In this document: one piece after another, positions 12,452-18,254 of the stretch
Layout of the letters: every line of letters begins with the position of its first letter
Numbering within the stretch: the first letter of the stretch is position 1
Virus record (IMG/VR): IMGVR_UViG_3300046516_000941
Span: 1-20,773 of that record
DNA from: a virus
Direction: 5' to 3' (one strand)
DNA: 20,773 nt
The notes under the pieces: model-generated
Databases searched by the model: none
Told to the model about the DNA's origin: nothing
The model's input: the letters and a program-made list of their open reading frames with translations, nothing else
Made by a program: the position numbers and the translations under genes

Positions 12452-13100
12452 TCTTCCTCCAATGCCAACCCGCATCGCCCGCCTGCCCAAGGATGAGCGC
12501 GGCTATCCTGTCCCCTGGTTCGTCGCTTGGATGGAGGATGGCAAGGTCTGCCCGCCCGGCGAGGGCAAGCCAGACTTCCGCGTCATCTCGCCGAAGAAAC
12601 TCTGGACAGCGGTATCGAAAAACCGCTGCTGGGTCTGCGGCATCGAGATGGGCGTTCACCACATCTTCGTCATCGGCCCGATGTGCGTCATCAATCGGGT
12701 GACGAGCGAGCCGCCATGCCACCGCGATTGCGCCGAGTTCGCCGCCCGCGCCTGTCCGTTCCTCACCAAACCGCGCGAGAAGCGAAACACCAAGAACATG
12801 CCCGAGACAGCGACCGTCGCTGGCATCAGCATCGACCGCAACCCCGGCGCCACCTGTCTTTACGAGACGCGCAAGGCCACGCCGTTCAAGGCGGGCGACG
12901 GCGTCCTGTTCCGGCTCGATCCGCCTGACCGGGTCGATTGGTGGGCGAAGGGGCGCACCGCGACGCGGGCCGAAGTCATGGAGAGCATCGACAGCGGCTA
13001 TCCGATCCTGATGGACATGGCGGTCAAAGACGGGCGCGGGGCTGTGCAGGAGTTAGAGCGCCTGCGCGGCGAGGCCCTCAAGCTCGTGCCAGCGGCATGA
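12444..13100 (+). CDS. Phage protein with Cys/His zinc-binding cluster
   Basis: The 218-residue protein starts at ATG 12444. The N-terminal half has a Cys/His cluster CWVCG (62-66), HH (72-73), Cys81, Cys92, Cys96 and Cys104 around PPCHRDCAEFAARACPFL, likely binding one or two zinc ions. Before it lie PVPWFVAW and FRVISPKKLW, segments I recall from a conserved phage family without known function. The C-terminal half (KAGDGVLFRLDPPDRVDWWAKGR) is a separate alpha/beta part ending in a helix. No HNH catalytic set can be confirmed. It ends in an ATGA overlap with the next small gene. Confidence 0.75.
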   Translation: MLDLPPMPTRIARLPKDERGYPVPWFVAWMEDGKVCPPGEGKPDFRVISPKKLWTAVSKNRCWVCGIEMGVHHIFVIGPMCVINRVTSEPPCHRDCAEFAARACPFLTKPREKRNTKNMPETATVAGISIDRNPGATCLYETRKATPFKAGDGVLFRLDPPDRVDWWAKGRTATRAEVMESIDSGYPILMDMAVKDGRGAVQELERLRGEALKLVPAA

Positions 13101-13252
13101 CCATGGCCGAGATTTGCTCACACGAGCGCGCCGCGATGGCGACGCGCCAAGCGCTTGGTTACGACCAGCACGACAGCCACGTCTGGTGCTGGCTGATTGA
13201 GATGCTGCGCCTGTGGGGCATGGAGCGCCCGATCACGATCAGGAGGGCGTGA
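13097..13252 (+). CDS. Very small hypothetical protein
   Basis: The 51-residue frame starts at ATG 13097 (ATGA overlap); an in-frame start at 12938 lies inside the preceding gene. It contains His and Trp residues (SHERAAMATRQALGYDQHDSHVWCWLIEML) and ends RRA. A helix of about 20 residues is plausible. No known motif is visible. AGGAGG at its end serves as ribosome binding site for the next gene, whose ATG overlaps its stop by one base. Confidence 0.65.
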   Translation: MTMAEICSHERAAMATRQALGYDQHDSHVWCWLIEMLRLWGMERPITIRRA

Positions 13253-13527
13253 TGCCCAAGCCGATCTGCGTGAAGTGCAAGCGCTTCTTTAAACCCTACA
13301 GAAACGGCATCCGCGCCTTGGAGCAGATGCCGCTTACCCGCGATGCTCGACCGGGTGCCGAGGATGAAGATCAGTGGACGCCCTACAAGATCTGGGTGGG
13401 TGATCTCTTGCGCTGCGACGGATGTGGGACCGAAATCGTCAGCGGCTACGGTGGTCGTCCACTCTGCGAGCATTATCAGGCGGATTTCGCTGTGCCGCCA
13501 GGAGCCATCATCGTCAACGACTGCTGA
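13252..13527 (+). CDS. Small zinc-finger protein
   Basis: The 91-residue protein starts at ATG 13252 with AGGAGG upstream. It has two Cys pairs, CVKCK (7-11) and CDGCG (~57-61), separated by about 45 residues, and a later CEH, so one or two zinc sites are likely. The middle is charged (TRDARPGAEDEDQWTPYKIWVGD). It resembles rubredoxin-like or ribbon scaffolds in phage accessory proteins, with no catalytic residues that I can identify. It is translationally coupled to the upstream 51-residue gene. Confidence 0.75.
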   Translation: MPKPICVKCKRFFKPYRNGIRALEQMPLTRDARPGAEDEDQWTPYKIWVGDLLRCDGCGTEIVSGYGGRPLCEHYQADFAVPPGAIIVNDC

Positions 13528-13538
13528 AGGGGAGACGC

Positions 13539-13730
13539 ATGCCACCGCTGGACCGCACGCATTGGGAAGAACTCATCGGCAGCATCATCGACGCAGTCGG
13601 CGTCGAGCGGTTTGCCGAGGTAGTCAGCTATGTCCTGGAGCAGAAAGGCTACGAGCGGCTTGGCGTCGCCTGCGAGCTACTGCGCCGGATGGCCTCGATG
13701 CGGGCGGTCGAGGTCGAAGATGCCGGATGA
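13539..13730 (+). CDS. Small helical hypothetical protein
   Basis: The 63-residue protein starts at ATG 13539 with GGGGAGA about five bases upstream, 11 bases after the preceding stop. It is a compact helical protein (WEELIGSIIDAVGVERFAEVVSYVLEQKG, then ACELLRRMASMRAVEVEDAG), with an acidic end. No Cys or membrane segments. It may be a protein-binding helical bundle. It overlaps the next gene by 11 bases if that gene starts at 13720. Confidence 0.65.
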   Translation: MPPLDRTHWEELIGSIIDAVGVERFAEVVSYVLEQKGYERLGVACELLRRMASMRAVEVEDAG

Positions 13731-13926
13731 GGCAATGACAGAATGGCGCTTCCAGCACACTCGGACCCAGCGCCCTCTGTATCCGCTAGTGCCTCACATT
13801 TATCGCGTGGACGGCTGCTGGGCCGTCGCCCTCAGAAACCGGGGCGGGATCTGGCGCAACACGCAAGATCTCAGCGTCGTGTTCGAAGGCGTCAAGAACT
13901 GGGAGCGGCAAGTCAATGCCAATTGA
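13720..13926 (+). CDS. Small hypothetical protein
   Basis: Two in-frame starts are possible, ATG 13720 (GAGG six bases upstream, chosen) and ATG 13735 (ribosome binding site too close). The 68-residue product has aromatic and basic residues: EWRFQHTRTQRPLYPLVPHIYRVDGCWAVALRNRGG, followed by strand-like LSVVFEGVKNWE. It seems to be a small beta-rich protein. No family is recognised. Its end overlaps the exonuclease start by 11 bases. Confidence 0.65.
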   Translation: MPDEAMTEWRFQHTRTQRPLYPLVPHIYRVDGCWAVALRNRGGIWRNTQDLSVVFEGVKNWERQVNAN

Positions 13927-14857
13927 AACTCGCGAGATCACGAGCCGGGAAACGTGGCTGGACTGGCGGAAGCAGGACATCACCGCCAGCGTCGCCGCTT
14001 GCCTCTACGGCGACGACATCCACCCCTACACGACCGCCTACCAGGAGTGGGCAGTCCACTCTGGGCTCGTCGCGCGGGAGAAGCTGATCAACCCGAAGCT
14101 CGCCCGCCGTGGCGAAGTCATCGAGCGGATCGCGCCCGACATCATCCGCGAGGAGCGGCCTGATTGGACGGTCGGACCCAGCGGCGCTTACTACCGCGAC
14201 CCAGATGCGCGGATCGGCGCGACCCCAGACCTTCAAGCGCGTCGTCCAGATATCGAGGGCATCGGCGCCATTCAGGTGAAGTCGGTCGGCCCGCAGGCCT
14301 TCCGCAAGTGGAAAGATCGCGATACCGGCGAGACGGCGCTGCCGACCTGGATCTCCATCCAGGCGAACATCGAGGCGGCCTTGATGGGCGCACAATGGGC
14401 GTGCGTCGTCCCCATCACCATCGGCGACCACGGCCTCGATGTCGAGATCATCGACGTGCCGCTCGTGCCAGAGTTCTTTGAGTCGTTTCGACTCCACGCG
14501 CAGGAGTTCTGGCGCCGGGTTTCCGCCAAGGAGCCCTACCCGATCAACTGGGGGAAGGACGCCGCGACCATCTTAGCGATGTTCGAAGACCACGACGGCA
14601 GCATTATCGATCTGACCAACGATGAGGACATCCCCGGCATTCTGGAACAGCGAGCGCTGTACAAAGACATCGAGCGCGACGGCGAGGAAGCCGAGAAGAC
14701 CCGGAAGCTCTACGACGCCCAGTTGATCCAGAAGATGGGCAACCATAGTGGGCTTCGGTTCGGAAGCACGCTGGTTAAGGTTAAGACCGTGCGCGTTAAG
14801 GAGGCTGTCAGGAAGGCCTATAGCTACCCACTACTCACAGTCACCGGAGCCGGATGA
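13916..14857 (+). CDS. YqaJ-type (lambda exonuclease-like) recombination nuclease
   Basis: The 313-residue protein has the PD-(D/E)XK layout of YqaJ/lambda exonucleases: DITASVAACLYG near the start, RRGEVIE (Glu67), GATPDL (Asp105), then IQVKSV (Gln120-Val-Lys122), and WISIQANIEAALMG as the following helix. Such enzymes degrade one strand of duplex DNA from the end and feed a single-strand annealing protein. The usual Glu of the ExK motif is Gln here, a variant tolerated in the RecB-type nuclease superfamily. The C-terminal ~90 residues are helical and charged. It precedes, by four genes, a probable annealing partner at 16636. It could also act in host-DNA breakdown. Confidence 0.85.
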   Translation: MPIETREITSRETWLDWRKQDITASVAACLYGDDIHPYTTAYQEWAVHSGLVAREKLINPKLARRGEVIERIAPDIIREERPDWTVGPSGAYYRDPDARIGATPDLQARRPDIEGIGAIQVKSVGPQAFRKWKDRDTGETALPTWISIQANIEAALMGAQWACVVPITIGDHGLDVEIIDVPLVPEFFESFRLHAQEFWRRVSAKEPYPINWGKDAATILAMFEDHDGSIIDLTNDEDIPGILEQRALYKDIERDGEEAEKTRKLYDAQLIQKMGNHSGLRFGSTLVKVKTVRVKEAVRKAYSYPLLTVTGAG

Positions 14858-14858
14858 G

Positions 14859-15131
14859 ATGGATGGTGACTGCGACTATCTAAGCGCGACGTTGGAACTC
14901 ACCGAGAGCGTTGTCCCCGAGGAGAAGACGCTTAAGATTATGCCACGTTTCAATACCGAACTGGTGGAAATAAACTTCGATGACAGCGACGAGAGCGAAG
15001 ACACATTTCTCGTACTAAACCGGCGGCAAATCGAATGCCTCGTTGATTTTCTGGGCGCATGGCTGAAGCGACTCGATGCTCGACAAAGCAAACCACCCCA
15101 GTCAAATCGCTCTGCGGGAGAAGCACAGTGA
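14859..15131 (+). CDS. Small acidic hypothetical protein
   Basis: From ATG 14859, with GGAG nine bases upstream, the product has 90 residues; an in-frame ATG at 14748 lies in the exonuclease gene and is rejected. It is acidic and mixed alpha/beta: DYLSATLELTESV, FNTELVEINFDDSDESEDTFLVLNRRQIECLVDFLGAWLK. The second half looks like a strand-helix unit, as in small regulatory folds. Its DNA is somewhat less GC-biased at third positions. It overlaps the next gene by 56 bases, unusually long for this window. Confidence 0.65.
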   Translation: MDGDCDYLSATLELTESVVPEEKTLKIMPRFNTELVEINFDDSDESEDTFLVLNRRQIECLVDFLGAWLKRLDARQSKPPQSNRSAGEAQ

Positions 15132-15543
15132 GCTTCTTCTCGACATCGAGGCCGTGGCCGAGCGCGCCACCGCCGCGCGCCACGAGCCAAGGAAGAATGC
15201 CCCGGCCATCCTGGAGGCGGCCGAGGCCGCGCTGGTGCGCGTCAGCCACGAGTGGCGCAAGAGCCGGGGCGGGAACCACGCCAACTATTTCTTCACCCCG
15301 CTGTCCAAGCGCTTGCGCCGGGTCATTGGGTATTACCGCCCGCACCTGGAGAAAAAACCGGAAGTCGCCGAAGATTCGGAACCGGCCAACTGGCTCTATC
15401 GGATCACCGACTACGAGGCGTTGCCGTTTCAGCGGCTCAAGCCGTGGTTTCGGGCGAGCGCCGTCGATGACGCGATCAAGATGGGCATCCTGCTGGGGTT
15501 ACGCGAGCTTCCCGGACTGATGATCTGGAAGGACGAAACATGA
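15076..15543 (+). CDS. Hypothetical protein, helical with basic patch
   Basis: The 155-residue protein is read from ATG 15076, which leaves a 56-base overlap with the upstream gene; a later non-ATG start is possible but not evident. It has a helical first half (LDIEAVAERATAARHEPRKNAPAILEAAEAAL) and a basic, aromatic middle (KSRGGNHANYFFTPLSKRLRRVIGYYRPHL), then LPFQRLKPWFRASAVDDAIKMG. It may bind nucleic acid. No catalytic motif is apparent and I do not recognise it. It precedes a small zinc protein in an ATGA overlap. Confidence 0.65.
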   Translation: MLDKANHPSQIALREKHSELLLDIEAVAERATAARHEPRKNAPAILEAAEAALVRVSHEWRKSRGGNHANYFFTPLSKRLRRVIGYYRPHLEKKPEVAEDSEPANWLYRITDYEALPFQRLKPWFRASAVDDAIKMGILLGLRELPGLMIWKDET

Positions 15544-15776
15544 TCGAGGTGCTGATGTGCGTGAGGGTGGCCGACATGGCGGCGACGCCCATACCGAGCC
15601 GCGTGGATCGCTGTCAAACGTGCGGCTCTCAGGTGTGGGTGTCGCTGCGAGCGCCGCCGATCACGCGCCTCATGTGCCAGCAGTGCGCGATGGATGTGGC
15701 CAACGAGGAAACGCAGTTCGGTGTGGCTGATGAGACGCGCGCCGAGGTCGAAGAGCATCTAGCGAGAAAGCGATGA
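15540..15776 (+). CDS. Small zinc-ribbon protein
   Basis: The 78-residue protein starts at ATG 15540, overlapping the upstream stop. CQTCG (25-29) and CQQC (46-49) form a clear Cys4 zinc ribbon, with an acidic helical C-terminus (EETQFGVADETRAEVEEHLARKR). It is one of at least five small Cys4 proteins in this window. Function unknown; protein-protein or nucleic-acid contact is plausible. It ends in an overlap with the next gene. Confidence 0.75.
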   Translation: MIEVLMCVRVADMAATPIPSRVDRCQTCGSQVWVSLRAPPITRLMCQQCAMDVANEETQFGVADETRAEVEEHLARKR

Positions 15777-16639
15777 ATGAACTCATCAAATCCGACCCGC
15801 GCTCGGTAGGCTTGTATGACCGGATGCGCGACGCCATCAGTGATTGCCACGCTATTGACGATTGCCGGGGCATTGCTGACCAAGCGGCGGCGATAGCGGC
15901 CTATTTCAAGCAACTGAAGGATGACGAGAGCTACCGCAAGTTCCTTGAGGTGAAGCTCAGAGCTTGGCGTAGAATTGGCGAATTGTTTCGCCAAATCGAC
16001 GTGTCGGATTGCGACACACTGGTTGCGCAGTACCGCAAGATCAGAGCAGCCTTCGCCGGGGTCGAGGCAGCGACCACGATGTCTGACACAGTCATGCGGG
16101 AGGCGTTGAGGGTCGCCGCCTTGCCGTCTGACTTCTTTGAAGAGCACGCTGGCGACTATCACTCCACCTATTCGATCGCGGCTGCGCATGAGCGGCTACA
16201 GCGCGAACTGTGGGAAGCCTCGCCCGCAGGGCAGAGAGAAAAGGAAGCGCTCGCCAAGCGCAATGCGCGTTGGGAGGCGGAGGACGCCGAGAAGAAGGAG
16301 CAGGCTCAGAACGCTCAGAAAGAGAAGAGGCAAGCTGAGCTTGAGTTGGCGCAAACCGAAATTGAGCACCACCGCATTATCCAAACTCTGAAAGTAGCGC
16401 GCGACGAGGCGATGAGCGAGGTTGGCTTGACGCTCGATAGGCGTGACCGGGAGCGGATGCGTGAGGTGGTGTTCCTAATCAAGGACACGGTTCACGAGGC
16501 GCTGCGGCGTGCGGCATTTGATCAGCGGATAACGATGCAGGCGGTGCTGCGGGCCGGTCTGGCAATGTGGTTCATCGCCCATGCCTACGACGTTCCGATG
16601 AGTGACTTCGATCTACGGCCGAAAGGAACCAAAAAATGA
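15773..16639 (+). CDS. Coiled-coil protein of unknown function
   Basis: The 288-residue protein starts at ATG 15773. Its N-terminal ~125 residues (LYDRMRDAISDCHAIDDC, then KLRAWRRIGELFRQID and VMREALRVAALPSDFFEEH) resemble a helical region I recall from hypothetical phage and plasmid proteins. A long Lys/Glu/Ala/Gln stretch at about 150-205 forms a coiled coil. The C-terminal 80 residues are again helical and include a hydrophobic span (LRAGLAMWFIAHAYDV). It sits between the zinc protein and the recombination protein, and may be a recombination accessory or structural scaffold. No enzymatic motif is visible. GTGTCG-N5-CGACAC inside it is judged coincidental. Confidence 0.7.
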   Translation: MNELIKSDPRSVGLYDRMRDAISDCHAIDDCRGIADQAAAIAAYFKQLKDDESYRKFLEVKLRAWRRIGELFRQIDVSDCDTLVAQYRKIRAAFAGVEAATTMSDTVMREALRVAALPSDFFEEHAGDYHSTYSIAAAHERLQRELWEASPAGQREKEALAKRNARWEAEDAEKKEQAQNAQKEKRQAELELAQTEIEHHRIIQTLKVARDEAMSEVGLTLDRRDRERMREVVFLIKDTVHEALRRAAFDQRITMQAVLRAGLAMWFIAHAYDVPMSDFDLRPKGTKK

Positions 16640-17787
16640 CCGATACACGCGACTACCAGAACGAAGAGACGCCCCTCATCACCGGCCCCGCGCCAGAGCC
16701 AGAGGTCGAGAACCCGCTTATGCCGATGAGCTTGGCGGCGACGCTGACCAAAGCCGAGATCGACCAGCAGATCGCGACCGCCCACAACTGGCCGCGCTCG
16801 CCCGCCAGGGCGCGGGACAGGATGATTTCGCTCGCGACCATGGACGATGCGATGGCCGAGGAGTGCATCTATTCAGTGCCGCGTGGAGGTAAGCAGATCA
16901 GGGGACCGTCGATCAGGTTTGCTGAGATCGTGTTGAGCGCCTGGGGCAACGTCCGCTGCGCCGCCCGTGTCACCCACGAGGACCGCATTGAGCGCTATGT
17001 CGAAGCCGAGGCGCTCGTCCACGATCTGGAGAGCAACGTCGGCTATGTCGCTCGCGCGCGGCGCCGGATCGAACTGAAGAAGGGCCGCAAGGCTGTCGAT
17101 CCCGACATGATCCAGTTGGCGGGCTCGGCGGCGATCTCCGTCGCTCGGCGCAACGCAATCCTCGGCGCGATCCCCAAGACCGTCTGGCGTAGGGCGCAGG
17201 AAGCGGTTGAGGCCGTCATCAAAGGCGACCAGAAGACACTGGTCGATCGGCGCGACAACGCGATTGCGCAGTTCAACAAGATAGGCGTCACCACCGAGCG
17301 CATACTCAAGGCGCTGGAAATTAACCATCTGGATGACATCACGCTAGACCATCTTGTCGATCTTGGCGGCATGCGCTCGGCCCTCAAGACCGGCGAGGCG
17401 ACGCTCGACCAACTCTTCCCCGAGGAGCGGGATCTGGGGCCAAAGCCCGAAACAACGGAGGACAAGCTCCGGGCGCTCTCCAACATCGATCCGCAGACCG
17501 GTGAGATCAAGAACGCCGACGCCAGCGCAGCGGCGTCGGGTGGGGCGGGAGCCGCTGTTACGCCCCCCAGCCCAGCGGCTCCCGTTTCCTCGCGCGCGGC
17601 CAAGGCGAAGAAGCCTTCCGCGCAGGAGCGGTTCCAGGAGCTTGGCGACGCGGCGGCGGCGAAGGGCAATCGCGCTCTCGATGAGTTTCTCGACCTGTTG
17701 ACCAGCGACGAACTCGCCATGCTGACCGACGCGATGGAGGCGCGCTGGCGGGAGATCGCGGCGAAGGCCGACGAGGCGAAGACGTGA
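16636..17787 (+). CDS. Probable phage recombination (single-strand annealing-type) protein
   Basis: The 383-residue protein starts at ATG 16636 in an ATGA overlap. A core of about 230 residues has IYSVPRGGKQIRGPSIRFAEIV (Gly90-Pro-Ser-Ile-Arg) and DMIQLAGSAAISVARRNAILGAIPK, the GPSIR(F/L)AE and RRNAIL segments of a widespread phage family often found near exonucleases. An Ala/Pro-rich linker (~292-330) joins a C-terminal helical module (335-383), reminiscent of RecT-type proteins with a partner-binding tail. With the YqaJ nuclease upstream, a role in annealing single-stranded DNA is likely but inferred from context. It could instead be another DNA-binding accessory. Confidence 0.6.
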   Translation: MTDTRDYQNEETPLITGPAPEPEVENPLMPMSLAATLTKAEIDQQIATAHNWPRSPARARDRMISLATMDDAMAEECIYSVPRGGKQIRGPSIRFAEIVLSAWGNVRCAARVTHEDRIERYVEAEALVHDLESNVGYVARARRRIELKKGRKAVDPDMIQLAGSAAISVARRNAILGAIPKTVWRRAQEAVEAVIKGDQKTLVDRRDNAIAQFNKIGVTTERILKALEINHLDDITLDHLVDLGGMRSALKTGEATLDQLFPEERDLGPKPETTEDKLRALSNIDPQTGEIKNADASAAASGGAGAAVTPPSPAAPVSSRAAKAKKPSAQERFQELGDAAAAKGNRALDEFLDLLTSDELAMLTDAMEARWREIAAKADEAKT

Positions 17788-17996
17788 CCCCGCAGCAGAA
17801 GAGCTACCAGAAGGCGGTGGAACAGGTCGCCGATCGCATCCGGGAGGTGAACGATCTCCTCCTCGACGCGATGGACGCGATGAACGCGAAGCGCCCGAAG
17901 GACGCTTGGACAGCGTTGGACAACGCCTGGAAGCAGTTGAACGGGGCGATGGTCACCGCGAAGTGGTCGCAGACGCTGGTGGAGGAGACGGGCTAG
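17784..17996 (+). CDS. Small helical hypothetical protein (GTG start)
   Basis: The 70-residue protein begins with GTG 17784, overlapping the TGA of the recombination gene by four bases; its ribosome binding site is weak. It is helical and mildly basic (KSYQKAVEQVADRIREVNDLLLDAMDAMNAKRPKDAWTALDNAWKQL), and could be a coiled coil. No motif. Its stop is directly followed by the ATG of the membrane-protein gene. It may be a small binding partner of the recombination protein. Confidence 0.65.
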   Translation: MTPQQKSYQKAVEQVADRIREVNDLLLDAMDAMNAKRPKDAWTALDNAWKQLNGAMVTAKWSQTLVEETG

Positions 17997-18254
17997 ATGG
18001 ACGACTTACTGCTGCTGCTGATTCTGGATCACATATCCGGCGGCGCATATCGTTCAGTGGTCAACTTCGTCGGTATCGTCATCGTCATCGCCGGGTTTTT
18101 GGCGCACCCGATTATTGGTGTCGTCCTTTTGCTCGTTTGGGTCGTGATTGCGTTGGCGTTAGCGATCCCGTCAACCGCGTGGAAAGTTGTCGGGATTAGC
18201 GCCGGAACACTCGTGCTGCTGGTCGCCGGATCAGCGCTACTGATGCGTCCGTAA
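17997..18254 (+). CDS. Small membrane protein, three spans
   Basis: The 85-residue protein starts at ATG 17997, immediately after the upstream TAG. It has three hydrophobic segments, about residues 22-38, 40-58 and 62-82, with few charges, and no signal peptide cleavage site. It is the last gene of the rightward block and could be a second holin, an antiholin or a superinfection-exclusion protein; nothing in the sequence decides. Its last 18 bases overlap the end of the convergent virion-type gene. The hydrophobic core makes translation of this frame convincing. Confidence 0.7.
   Translation: MDDLLLLLILDHISGGAYRSVVNFVGIVIVIAGFLAHPIIGVVLLLVWVVIALALAIPSTAWKVVGISAGTLVLLVAGSALLMRP

Noticed and set aside
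16004-16020. Inverted repeat GTGTCG-N5-CGACAC, resembling the operator half-site
   Set aside because: It is inside a coding gene, has no -35 nearby, and its spacing does not fit the 19-bp operator; most likely chance in codons for Asp-Val-Ser-Asp-Cys-Asp.
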